In this document: piece by piece, positions 6,526-14,839 of the stretch | Numbering within the stretch: the stretch's first letter is position 1 | Layout: every line of letters begins with the position of its first letter | Source: an uncultured Peptococcaceae bacterium | GTDB taxonomy: Bacteria > Bacillota > Limnochordia > Darwinibacteriales > Darwinibacteriaceae | DNA length: 28,732 nt | Reading direction: 5' to 3' | NCBI GenBank assembly: GCA_937988745.1 | Contig: CALKAR010000035.1 | Span: 1 to 28,732, forward strand | The notes under the pieces: generated by a model | Seen by the model: the letters and a program-made list of their open reading frames with translations, nothing else | What the model was told of the DNA's origin: nothing | The model's database searches: none | Position numbers and translations under genes: made by a program

Positions 6526-7860
6526 CTACCTCCCCTCAGGCCGCAGATGGCCTAAGACGTACGCATCAGGATCCAAATATGTTTGGGCGGCTCGCATGAT
6601 ATCTTCTGCTGTAATATTTTCTAAGATCGCAATCTGATTGACTGCATTCATGACGCCGCCATAGATTTCCCGTTGACCCAAGAACATAGCCACATTGGCA
6701 CTTGATTGGTTAGAAAACGCTAAGCTACTGCGGGCTAAGGTTTTTGCTCTGGAGAGCTCAGCCTCTGTGACCGGCTCGGTCTGCAGCTTGACTAGCTCGT
6801 CGCGAATAATCTCGATAACACGATCGAGGTTTTCAGGTTCGAGCATGGCGGAGATTCCAAATAGGCCAATATCTGAAAAACCATTGTAAGCTGCGCTGAT
6901 ATCATTCACAAGGTGTTCTTCCTCGATCAGCGCTCGATAGAGCCGCGATACCCGGCCTTGACCCAAGATCACACCAGCCATAGTAAGCGCAGCTGCATCG
7001 CGCGCATTTGTGCCAGGTGCCGGGTGGCCAATCAAGATGTAGCTTTGATTTACGTTACGTTCTTCTTCTAGAGTGGTAATGCTTTCGAGCTGGGGAACAG
7101 CCACGTAAGGCCGTGGCGGTAAAGCTTTGGCAGACATGTCTCCATACAATTTTTCCGCCTGGACAAAGATTTCGTCTGCGTCCACATTGCCTGATACAAC
7201 CAGTACCATGTTGTTAGGGACATAATAGGCAGCATGGAAATCAAGCATTTCTTGCCGATTAACGTTCGCTAATTCTTCAAAAGTGCCGATTACTGGCCGG
7301 GCATACGGAGTGCCAGGGAAGATGTACTGCAGGAGCATATCTACTAGATAGGTCTGTGGGTTATCCCGCCGCAGCCTGATCTCTTCATGGATAACAGTGC
7401 GTTCCATATCGATTTCTGCCTGCTCAAACAGGGAATTGCGCAGAGCATCGGCCTGAATTTCCATGGCAAGGGCCGCGTACTCGGATGGCACCACGATGAA
7501 ATAGGTAGTGTAGTCTAGACTCGTCATCGCATTTAGGTAGCCGCCTACAGATTCAACCTCATAGGCAATTTGGCCCCGGGGACGGCTGGGTGTTCCTTTA
7601 AACATAAGATGTTCGAAGAAGTGCGCTAGACCAGATAGACCTTCAGGATCGTCTTTGGCTCCCACATCGACCCAAACGTTAACTGTGGCAATTGGATAGG
7701 AAGGAATCTCCTTGACAATTACGCGCAGTCCATTGGGAAGAACACGCATCTCGATGGGCAGCAGCGGGGAATCGGGGTCTACCGGCATGGCCAGGGCCGC
7801 TGAGTGAAGAATGAGCAAAGAGACTAAGGCCAACAGGTAGATGGGGAGTCTTGGCTTCAT
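6526..7860 (-). CDS. M16 zinc metallopeptidase, catalytic partner, secreted
   Basis: A 444-residue M16 peptidase. A signal peptide covers residues 1 to about 24 (hydrophobic stretch LLALVSLLILHSAALA). The inverted zinc motif H80-F-F-E83-H84 is intact, and the third ligand is probably E160 (HEEIRLRRDNP), 76 residues after H84. In contrast to its neighbour, the C-terminal Arg/Tyr pair is not recognisable (IEEEHLVNDIS), so the two proteins complement each other as in known bacterial M16 heterodimers. The frame is open up to 7977, but ATG 7860 is chosen because TAAGGAGG sits 6 bases upstream and the signal peptide starts there. It is transcribed from a good promoter at 7904-7932. Likely substrates are peptides outside the cytoplasm; none can be named. 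Confidence 0.93.
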   Translation of the reverse strand: MKPRLPIYLLALVSLLILHSAALAMPVDPDSPLLPIEMRVLPNGLRVIVKEIPSYPIATVNVWVDVGAKDDPEGLSGLAHFFEHLMFKGTPSRPRGQIAYEVESVGGYLNAMTSLDYTTYFIVVPSEYAALAMEIQADALRNSLFEQAEIDMERTVIHEEIRLRRDNPQTYLVDMLLQYIFPGTPYARPVIGTFEELANVNRQEMLDFHAAYYVPNNMVLVVSGNVDADEIFVQAEKLYGDMSAKALPPRPYVAVPQLESITTLEEERNVNQSYILIGHPAPGTNARDAAALTMAGVILGQGRVSRLYRALIEEEHLVNDISAAYNGFSDIGLFGISAMLEPENLDRVIEIIRDELVKLQTEPVTEAELSRAKTLARSSLAFSNQSSANVAMFLGQREIYGGVMNAVNQIAILENITAEDIMRAAQTYLDPDAYVLGHLRPEGR

Positions 7861-7903
7861 GGTCAACCTCCTTAGTTTGCCTGATGTTTCACAAGTTGAT
7901 CCC

Positions 7904-7932
7904 ATCATAAACCGGCCGAAATGATTTGTCAA
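7904..7932 (-). promoter_or_regulatory. Sigma-A-type promoter of the M16 pair
   Basis: On the minus strand a perfect TTGACA (7927-7932) and TATGAT (7904-7909) are separated by exactly 17 bases. The predicted 5' leader is short, ending in the SD of the catalytic M16 gene. Confidence 0.85.
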
Positions 7933-7950
7933 ACATTTCCCGCAACACCG

Positions 7951-7983
7951 AAAAAGACCTGTGCATTGTGTTAGCACAGGTCT
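7951..7983 (-). terminator. Rho-independent terminator of the MATE gene
   Basis: Read on the minus strand, a perfect 10-bp stem (AGACCTGTGC, 7983-7974, with GCACAGGTCT, 7964-7955) has a 9-base loop and ends in a run of five Ts (7951-7955 as As on plus). It separates the MATE transcript from the M16 promoter. Confidence 0.92.
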
Positions 7984-8001
7984 AATGTCAGGGCGATTCT
8001 T

Positions 8002-9393
8002 TTACTTTTCGACGAGAGCCTTATTTCTCCAAGTGCCTCTTTTGTAATATAGGGCAGTGATTACTGCGCCTAATGTCCAAGAAACCAGCAGCGAAATGAA
8101 AATCGATTCAGGGCGCCCTGTTGGATATGCTTCACTCCGGGTGAAGTAGGCAATTCCGTAGGCAATGGGAACCCGCAGGAAAACGGTGGTGATCAGGGAA
8201 ATCCACATGGGACTCATCGTATCACCCGCGCCTCGCATTACTCCAGAGAGACACTGGGTAACAGCCATGGCCACATAACCTAAAGCCAAGATGCGCATCA
8301 TACGCATGCTTAGAGCGACCAGCTCTTGGGTTTCGGTAAAGATGGCCATCAGATGATGACCGAAGAGCAGCAAAATGACAGTGAGAACGGCGGCGACTGC
8401 TACTGCGATCTTGGTACCTTCTTTTGTACCTTGTTCAACCCGGTCAAGGCGTCCCGCACCAATATTCTGTCCTGCATAGGTAGTCATTGCACTGCCAAAT
8501 GAGAAGTTAGGCATCATGGCAAACCCGTCGACTCGCATAATAATGACGTTGGCCGCGATTACCATCTCTCCAAAGCTGTTGGTTAGGGACTGCACCACGA
8601 TCATAGCGAGCGAAAAGATGGCTTGGGTGATACCTGAAGGCAGACCCAATCTCACTACGTTAAGAGAGTGCTCCTTCGTGAGTTTCAGCATAGACCAATT
8701 GAGGTCAAAACTCTCATCCATCTTCTTCAGCTTCAGAAAACACAGTATGGCCGACACTACTTGAGCAATAACGGTGGCTAAAGCTACTCCACCAACGCCC
8801 ATACCAAAGTAGGCTACAAAGAGAATATCGAGGACTATGTTCAAGAATGTAGCTACAAGCAGGAAAACCAGCGCAGATAGTGAGTCACCTAGCCCCCGCA
8901 GTATTCCTGATAAAATGTTGTAGAAGGCAAATCCTGCACTGCCCAAGAAAAAGATAATTAGGTAATCCGCACACCAGTCAATAATGGACGGAGGAGTATT
9001 TAGAAGTTCCAGCAAAGGCATGGTTACAAGCGGCCCGATAATCATGATCACCAACGATGCGATTGCTGTCAAAGTTATACAAGTGCCAATAGTCCGGGAC
9101 AGGTTCTGGCGATCCTTAGCACCATAATACTGGGAGACCATAATTCCTGCCCCTACAGCAATGCCCACGAATAAGACTAGTAGAAGATTGAGGACTGGGC
9201 CTGCGCTCCCTACAGCGGCTAGGGCATTATCTCCGATAAAGCGGCCCACTACGATGGAGTCAGCGGTATTGTAAAACTGCTGAGCTACATTTCCAATGAG
9301 CATTGGAATAGAAAATTCAACGATGCGTTTCCACGGTGCCCCTTCGGTCATATCGCGTGGGGCAAACAATGATCTAGACTGTGTCGCTGCCAT
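8002..9393 (-). CDS. MATE-family multidrug/cation antiporter
   Basis: A 463-residue integral membrane protein with about 12 hydrophobic helices in two repeated halves. Near the N-terminus, IPMLIGNVAQQFYNTADSIV is the classic MATE TM1 signature, and the equivalent second-half region (LPSGITQAIFSLAMIVVQS) is also present. MATE exporters expel drugs or metabolites in exchange for Na+ or H+ at the cytoplasmic membrane. Genes of this kind in Firmicutes rarely have a proven substrate, and none is suggested by the neighbours. ATG 9393 follows GGGAGGTAAGCT, a good SD, and a sigma-A-like promoter lies at 9424-9452. It is divergent from the GH125 operon. Confidence 0.93.
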   Translation of the reverse strand: MAATQSRSLFAPRDMTEGAPWKRIVEFSIPMLIGNVAQQFYNTADSIVVGRFIGDNALAAVGSAGPVLNLLLVLFVGIAVGAGIMVSQYYGAKDRQNLSRTIGTCITLTAIASLVIMIIGPLVTMPLLELLNTPPSIIDWCADYLIIFFLGSAGFAFYNILSGILRGLGDSLSALVFLLVATFLNIVLDILFVAYFGMGVGGVALATVIAQVVSAILCFLKLKKMDESFDLNWSMLKLTKEHSLNVVRLGLPSGITQAIFSLAMIVVQSLTNSFGEMVIAANVIIMRVDGFAMMPNFSFGSAMTTYAGQNIGAGRLDRVEQGTKEGTKIAVAVAAVLTVILLLFGHHLMAIFTETQELVALSMRMMRILALGYVAMAVTQCLSGVMRGAGDTMSPMWISLITTVFLRVPIAYGIAYFTRSEAYPTGRPESIFISLLVSWTLGAVITALYYKRGTWRNKALVEK

Positions 9394-9423
9394 AGCTTAC
9401 CTCCCTTTCATTCACATTCTTTA

Positions 9424-9452
9424 ATCCTAGCTCCTATCAGCGCACCTGTCAA
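9424..9452 (-). promoter_or_regulatory. Promoter of the MATE gene
   Basis: On the minus strand TTGACA (9447-9452) and TAGGAT (9424-9429) are spaced by 17 bases, 31 bases upstream of the start codon. The -10 is weaker than the -35. No equally clear promoter was seen for the divergent GH125 gene in the same intergenic stretch. Confidence 0.65.
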
Positions 9453-9535
9453 TATGCGTTGATGGCAGGATTTGTCTAATCAGCAGGCGAAAACATGGGT
9501 GGTTTAGTAATCAACTATTGGGAGGCCATATTTGT

Positions 9536-10843
9536 ATGATTAGGAGATTTTCCCAGAATGAGCTCTTTTCAAGAGTTGAAGCAGAATTTGGTGCGGAGAG
9601 CCCTATCTATCGGATATTCAAAAACTGCTATTCGAATACCCTCGAGCAGACTATTGATGTCTTGCCTGATGGTTCTGTTTTTGCTGTAACTGGTGATATT
9701 CCTGCTATGTGGCTGAGAGATTCGGCTGCTCAATTCCGTCCTTACTTAATTGTAGACGACGAAAACGTTCTGCAGATCGTGCGGGGCATCATTAAGCGGC
9801 AGTTCTATTATATCAACCAGGATCCGTATGCCAATGCGTTCAACCGTGAACCCAACGGACGGGGGCATCAAGATGATTTAACTGAGATGACACCCCTCAT
9901 TTGGGAACGGAAGTATGAAGTAGACTCGCTCTGTTATCCTCTGCAGCTGGCTTATTTGTACTGGAAATCCACTGGCAGAACCGATTGCTTTGACGAATCC
10001 TTTGTGTCTGCTGTTAATAAAATCCTTGAGGTCTGGAAGATTGAGCAGAATCACGAGCAGTCAAGCTATACCTTCCAGAGGTTTGATTGCGCACCCAGTG
10101 ATACACTGCCTAACGAAGGACGCGGTACGCCCGTAGGTTATACAGGGATGACATGGTCGGGCTTTAGACCGAGTGATGATGCTTGTCAGTATGGATATTT
10201 GGTTCCTTCAAATATGTTCGCGGTTGTTGTCTTAGGGTATCTCGAAGAGATCGCCAGTACCGTGCTCCATGATCAAGAACTTGCTCAGCGAGCCAGTAAA
10301 TTAGCTGATGAAATCGATGAAGGTATCAAGAAATATGCCGTGGTAGAACATCCACAGCATGGCATGGTTTATGCGTATGAAACCGATGGTTTAGGTAATT
10401 ACAACTTTATGGATGATGCAAATGTACCCAGCCTTTTATCCGCTCCTTACCTTGGGTATGTAGCAGCAGATGATGAGGTCTATCTAAATACCCGCCGTCT
10501 AATCCTCAGTGAAACTAATCCTTATTATTACAAAGGCACTCAGGCTCAGGGGATCGGCAGTCCTCATACTCCGCCACGGTATATCTGGCATATTGCTTTG
10601 GCGGTGCAGGGATTGACCAGCACTGAGCAGGATGAGAAGCGGGCTCTTCTGGAGTTAATGGCACGCACAGATGGTGGAACTGGGTTTATGCACGAAGGTT
10701 TTCATGTAGATGATCCGACTCAGTATACCCGTGAATGGTTTTCTTGGGCCAACAGCATGTTCTGTGAGCTGGTATTTGACTTTTTAGGTATAGGACTCAA
10801 CCAACAGCTGGAGATTGGTTCTGAAATCCGGAGGCGGGACTAA
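9536..10843 (+). CDS. GH125 family exo-alpha-1,6-mannosidase
   Basis: A 435-residue (alpha/alpha)6-barrel glycosidase (former DUF1237). The family block TGDIPAMWLRDSAAQFRPYL (52-71) is present, as are HQDDLTEMTPL, RPSDDACQYGYLVPSNMF (211-228) and a C-terminal MHEGFH...REWFSWANSMF block. Characterised members remove terminal alpha-1,6-linked mannose by an inverting mechanism. By position, one of D214/D215 and E387 are the likely acid and base, but this assignment is from memory of the family. There is no signal peptide, so it works in the cytoplasm on imported or internal mannosides. ATG 9536 is used: GGAGG (9521-9525) is 10 bases upstream. A TTG at 9518 would overlap that SD. It heads a packed run with the CoA-binding and ABC genes. 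Confidence 0.92.
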   Translation: MIRRFSQNELFSRVEAEFGAESPIYRIFKNCYSNTLEQTIDVLPDGSVFAVTGDIPAMWLRDSAAQFRPYLIVDDENVLQIVRGIIKRQFYYINQDPYANAFNREPNGRGHQDDLTEMTPLIWERKYEVDSLCYPLQLAYLYWKSTGRTDCFDESFVSAVNKILEVWKIEQNHEQSSYTFQRFDCAPSDTLPNEGRGTPVGYTGMTWSGFRPSDDACQYGYLVPSNMFAVVVLGYLEEIASTVLHDQELAQRASKLADEIDEGIKKYAVVEHPQHGMVYAYETDGLGNYNFMDDANVPSLLSAPYLGYVAADDEVYLNTRRLILSETNPYYYKGTQAQGIGSPHTPPRYIWHIALAVQGLTSTEQDEKRALLELMARTDGGTGFMHEGFHVDDPTQYTREWFSWANSMFCELVFDFLGIGLNQQLEIGSEIRRRD

Positions 10844-10866
10844 TAATTTTCAAGGGAGGGTTTATA

Positions 10867-11283
10867 ATGTCAGCTGCTGTCTCTATGCGTGATATCTTCG
10901 ATCTTAAGCGTATTGCCGTAGTAGGTTTCAGCACAAACCCGGCGAAACCAGCCCACACTGTTCCGAAGTACCTAATTGAGCAGGGTTATGTGGTCTATCC
11001 TGTCAATCCCTTTGCTGAAGGTGAGATCCTCGGGCGGAAGGTTTACAAGACCGTTTACGAGATTCCTGAGCCTGTCGATGTGGTCTGTGCTTTCAGACCT
11101 TCTGAGGACATTCCCAAGGTATTAGAAGATACGCTGAAGCGAAACGATGTGAAAGTTTTCTGGATGCAGCTTGGAATTACCAACGAAGAAGCAGCCGCAA
11201 AAGCAGAGGAACATGGTTTAACAGTTGTTCAGGACCGCTGCATGTATGTAGAACACCGTAAATTAGGCAGGTCTGATTCTTAG
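10867..11283 (+). CDS. CoA-binding domain protein (YccU-like)
   Basis: A 138-residue single-domain Rossmann protein of the CoA_binding_2 family. Recognisable blocks are IAVVGFSTNPAKPAHTVPKY (nucleotide loop), GYVVYPVNP, the VDVVCAFRPSEDIP strand and VFWMQLGITNEEA, ending with VVQDRCMYVEHRKL. These proteins bind CoA or acyl-CoA and lack the ligase domains of succinyl-CoA synthetase; their cellular role is poorly defined. It starts 23 bases after the GH125 stop behind a GGGAGG SD, and its TAG overlaps the GTG of the first ABC gene (TAGTG), indicating co-transcription and coupled translation. No link between the CoA function and the flanking genes is evident. Confidence 0.9.
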   Translation: MSAAVSMRDIFDLKRIAVVGFSTNPAKPAHTVPKYLIEQGYVVYPVNPFAEGEILGRKVYKTVYEIPEPVDVVCAFRPSEDIPKVLEDTLKRNDVKVFWMQLGITNEEAAAKAEEHGLTVVQDRCMYVEHRKLGRSDS

Positions 11284-13007
11284 TGGGTTTCTTGTGGAAA
11301 TATGCGCCAAAGTATGGCAAGCTCTTCGCGGCGGCGGTTGTCTTTTTAGTTATAGAATCGGTCTGTGATCTGCTGCAGCCAACAGTTATGGCTCATATTG
11401 TGGACATAGGCGTGGCCAATCGGGATCTGCAGGTAGTGCTTAATTTAGGGGCGCTGATGCTCTTGATTACTGCCATTGGTGCTGTAAGCACTGTAGGCCG
11501 GAATATATTGTCAAGCCATGTTGCGCAGGGTTTCGGCGCCGACTTGCGCCTGGGCCTTTTTACAAAGGTCCAGCGCTTGTCTTTAGATGGGCTGAGTCAA
11601 TTTGAGACCGCTTCTTTGATCACGCGTCTCACAAATGACGTCACCCAAGTTCAGCATTTTGTCTATCGTTTGATGCGGCTGTTTTTACGCGCACCAATCT
11701 TGGGTCTGGGATCTGCGGCTATGGCGATATACCTCAGTCCTAAGTTAGCTACTGTTCTAGCAGTTGTGCTTCCTGCAGTGGCTCTCTTGGTCGTTCTTAA
11801 TCTGCGTACAGCTTATCCATATTTTTGGCGTGTTCAGCAGGCAGTCGACAAGGTGAACCAAGCACTGCGGGAGTATCTCGCAGGGGTGCGGGTCGTGAAA
11901 GCATTCAACCGAGTAGCTTATGAGCGGAATCGCTTTGAGGATGTTAATTTGGAGGTCAGCACTGCCCATGTTCAGGCGGAACGAGTCATGGCATTTTTCA
12001 GGCCCGCAATTATACTTACGGTGAACCTGGGTATTGTGGCAGTTCTCTGGTTTGGCGGCTTGTCGGCACGGGCTGGATCTATTGAATTGGGTAAGATTAT
12101 CGCTTTCGTAAACTACCTGACCCAGATGCTCCATGCTGTAATGCGGATTTTCTTTGCTTTTTCCATTTTTATCAGGGCTAGAGCGTCTGCTGAACGTATT
12201 ACAGAGATTTTCGAGCAGGAAGATCCTGCTCCTCAGGTTCAGAAAGGCTACAAGGCACCCCTTAAGGGTGAAATATCTTTTGATAATGTCAGTTTCGCAT
12301 ACACAGGAAGCTCCGGAGATCCGATTCTGAAGGACATCAGCTTCAGTTGCAATCCCGGCGAGACTTTAGGAATCATTGGCTCAACTGGTTCAGGAAAATC
12401 TACTCTGGTTAATTTGATTCCGAAGTTGTACGTCCCTACCGGAGGCAGGATTACTATTGATGGCATTGATTTAATGGAATGGGATGCGGGTTCTCTTCGA
12501 GATCAGATCGGCTATGTCCCTCAAAAAAGCCTGCTGTTCACAGGCACCATCGTGGACAACATTCGCTGGGGAAAGGCTGACGTTTCACTGGAGGAGGTAC
12601 GTGCTGCTGCCAAGGTGGCGCAGATTGATGATTATATAATGAACCTGTCCGATGGATATGACAGTATTGTGGGACAGGGTGGGGTTAACCTGTCTGGCGG
12701 ACAAAAACAGCGTCTTTCCATCGCCAGAGCATTGGTCAAAAAGCCGGCTGTCCTCATCTTGGATGACAGCACCAGTGCTTTGGACGCCATTACAGAGGCA
12801 GAGCTGCGCAGAGAGCTTTTTGAGTTCGTCGATGGAATTACATGCATTATTATTTCGCAGCGTGTCACTTCCATTATGGACGCGGACAAGATCTTGGTAC
12901 TCGATGAGGGTCAGGCTGTCGGTTTAGGAACCCATAATGAACTGTTGAGAACATGTCGTGTGTATCAGGACATCTACTATTCTCAAGTAGGAAAGGAGGC
13001 TGTCTGA
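11283..13007 (+). CDS. ABC exporter half-transporter with degenerate ATPase site
   Basis: A 574-residue fusion of a six-helix transmembrane domain (about 1-300) and an ATPase domain. Walker A is GSTGSGKS (366-373), the signature LSGGQ (470-474), and Walker B LILDD, where D495 replaces the catalytic Glu. The switch His is replaced by Gln (IIISQRVTS). These changes are those of the degenerate-site partner in heterodimeric exporters such as BmrC/BmrD or TM287/288. The partner is the next gene, overlapping by one base. The start is GTG 11283, overlapping the upstream TAG, with only a weak SD, so translation is probably coupled. The cargo (drug, lipid or peptide) is unknown. Confidence 0.92.
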   Translation: MGFLWKYAPKYGKLFAAAVVFLVIESVCDLLQPTVMAHIVDIGVANRDLQVVLNLGALMLLITAIGAVSTVGRNILSSHVAQGFGADLRLGLFTKVQRLSLDGLSQFETASLITRLTNDVTQVQHFVYRLMRLFLRAPILGLGSAAMAIYLSPKLATVLAVVLPAVALLVVLNLRTAYPYFWRVQQAVDKVNQALREYLAGVRVVKAFNRVAYERNRFEDVNLEVSTAHVQAERVMAFFRPAIILTVNLGIVAVLWFGGLSARAGSIELGKIIAFVNYLTQMLHAVMRIFFAFSIFIRARASAERITEIFEQEDPAPQVQKGYKAPLKGEISFDNVSFAYTGSSGDPILKDISFSCNPGETLGIIGSTGSGKSTLVNLIPKLYVPTGGRITIDGIDLMEWDAGSLRDQIGYVPQKSLLFTGTIVDNIRWGKADVSLEEVRAAAKVAQIDDYIMNLSDGYDSIVGQGGVNLSGGQKQRLSIARALVKKPAVLILDDSTSALDAITEAELRRELFEFVDGITCIIISQRVTSIMDADKILVLDEGQAVGLGTHNELLRTCRVYQDIYYSQVGKEAV

Positions 13008-14839
13008 TGCCGCAGAGCTCCAAGAAGGATGCACCGGTACCTGTCATGCGTCCAGGAGGCCGGGGCAGACGACCTAGAGGAATGCCAGTGGAGAAGGCCA
13101 AAAATGTGCGCGGTACGGTCAGGCGTCTTTGGCAGTACTTCGGTGGTCAGCGCCGGGCACTTGTTTTCTTGGCTGTGCTCGTTATTTTGGGCAGCGCCGT
13201 TGGATTAGCCATTCCCTACTTAATTGGAAAAGCGGTCGATACCATTGAGATAGTAAATGGAGGCCTGCAGCCTCTGGCGATTGTAGTATTGGTTCTGCTT
13301 ATGGCGTACATAGTTGAAGCAGTAACACGATTCGGACAGAACTACATTATGGCTGGTGTATCACAGCATGTGGTCCTAGTACTGCGCCGGTCAGTCTTTG
13401 CTAAGCTGCAGACCCTACCTCTATCTTTCTTTGACAAATATACTCATGGGGAAATCATGAGCCGTATCGCAAACGATCTCGATAATGTGAGTGGTACTGT
13501 CGCACAATCGACTGCGCATCTTATGGCGAGTGTGCTTACCCTCGGGGGTTCCTTCATCATGATGGTTATTCTCAGCCCGGCACTTACTGCGGCAAGTCTG
13601 ATTACCATTCCATTGGTGTATGTAGTTGGGAAAGTCGTGACTTCTAGGACACGGCGCTTGTACCGCTCGCAGCAGGCAGCCCTTGGCAGGCTAAATGGCC
13701 ATGTAGAAGAAATGGTCAGTGGCGTACTGGAAGTCAAAGCCTTTAACCGTGAAGAAGAGGTAATTCAGAGTTTCGCCCAAATCAATGAGGAACTCAGGAA
13801 TGTAGGAGTCAAAGCTGATATCTGGTCAGGATTCTTGATGCCCTTAATGAATGTCATTTCCAACCTCGGTTTTACGGCTGTAGCAGCGGTGGGGGGAGTC
13901 TTAGCTGTTAAGGAGCTGATCACCGTCGGTGTGATCGCAAGTTTCCTGAGCTATTCTCGTCAATTTGTGCGGCCCCTAAATGAAGTGGCAAGCATCTATA
14001 ACGGTCTGCAGTCAGCTCTTGCCAGTGCTGAACGAGTTTTTGAAATCATGGATGAGGCGGAGGAACCAGAGGATACAGAAAATGCTGTTGAACTTGTAAA
14101 TCCTTCTGGCGAGATTACCTTCAAGGGAGTAAGCTTTGCCTATATAGAGGGAGAACCAGTTCTGCATAATGTCTCTTTTCACGTTCCTGCCGGCTCCAGC
14201 CTTGCCATCGTGGGTGCAACAGGTTCGGGAAAGACCACCATCATTAATCTGCTGACTCGATATTACGATGTGCAGCAAGGCCAGATCCTGATTGATGGAC
14301 TTGATATCCGTGCTTATACTCGATCAAGCCTTCGTCAAAATCTCGGTGTAGTACTTCAGGACACATACTTATTCGCCGGTACCATCGCTGATAACATCCG
14401 CTATGGCCGTTTGGATGCCAGCTTTGAGGAGATCGTACAAGCGGCGAAATTAGCGAGAGCCGACGGTTTTATTCGCCGGCTCCCGAAAGGTTACGATACT
14501 GAACTGTCAGAAAGTGGTTCGAGCCTCAGTCATGGTCAGCGGCAGCTTATAGCGATCGCTCGGGCGATTCTCGCAGATCCCTCGATTCTGATCCTTGATG
14601 AGGCCACCAGCAGTGTAGACACCCGGACTGAGTTAGGTATTCAAGAAGCCCTCGATGAACTGTTGAAAGGGCGCACAAGTATCATTGTTGCCCACAGACT
14701 GAGCACCATCCGAGATGCGGATCAGATCTTGCTGCTCGACCAGGGACGAGTTGTAGAGAACGGCAGCCATCAAGATCTGCTCGCCAAGAGAGGCGCTTAT
14801 TACAAACTGTACACTAGTCAGTTTTCAGAAGCGGGGTAG
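13007..14839 (+). CDS. ABC exporter half-transporter, catalytic partner
   Basis: A 610-residue ABC half-transporter with an Arg/Pro-rich cytoplasmic N-terminal extension (about 1-35), a six-helix membrane domain and an ATPase domain. Walker A is GATGSGKT (403-410), Walker B ILILDE with the catalytic E532, and the switch H563 is intact (VAHRLST). The signature is LSHGQ (507-511) rather than LSGGQ. In a heterodimer this altered signature would face the partner's Asp-type Walker B, giving one weak and one fully active ATP site. ATG 13007 overlaps the upstream TGA (TGATG), and AAAGGAGG (12992-12999) lies 7 bases before it. Its 3' end overlaps the minus-strand DUF4091 gene by 22 bases. Confidence 0.93.
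   Translation: MPQSSKKDAPVPVMRPGGRGRRPRGMPVEKAKNVRGTVRRLWQYFGGQRRALVFLAVLVILGSAVGLAIPYLIGKAVDTIEIVNGGLQPLAIVVLVLLMAYIVEAVTRFGQNYIMAGVSQHVVLVLRRSVFAKLQTLPLSFFDKYTHGEIMSRIANDLDNVSGTVAQSTAHLMASVLTLGGSFIMMVILSPALTAASLITIPLVYVVGKVVTSRTRRLYRSQQAALGRLNGHVEEMVSGVLEVKAFNREEEVIQSFAQINEELRNVGVKADIWSGFLMPLMNVISNLGFTAVAAVGGVLAVKELITVGVIASFLSYSRQFVRPLNEVASIYNGLQSALASAERVFEIMDEAEEPEDTENAVELVNPSGEITFKGVSFAYIEGEPVLHNVSFHVPAGSSLAIVGATGSGKTTIINLLTRYYDVQQGQILIDGLDIRAYTRSSLRQNLGVVLQDTYLFAGTIADNIRYGRLDASFEEIVQAAKLARADGFIRRLPKGYDTELSESGSSLSHGQRQLIAIARAILADPSILILDEATSSVDTRTELGIQEALDELLKGRTSIIVAHRLSTIRDADQILLLDQGRVVENGSHQDLLAKRGAYYKLYTSQFSEAG

Noticed and set aside
7861..7977. N-terminal extension of the catalytic M16 gene up to 7977
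   Set aside because: It would place a Cys-rich segment before the signal peptide, cover the perfect promoter at 7904-7932 and overlap the MATE terminator. ATG 7860 has an excellent SD.
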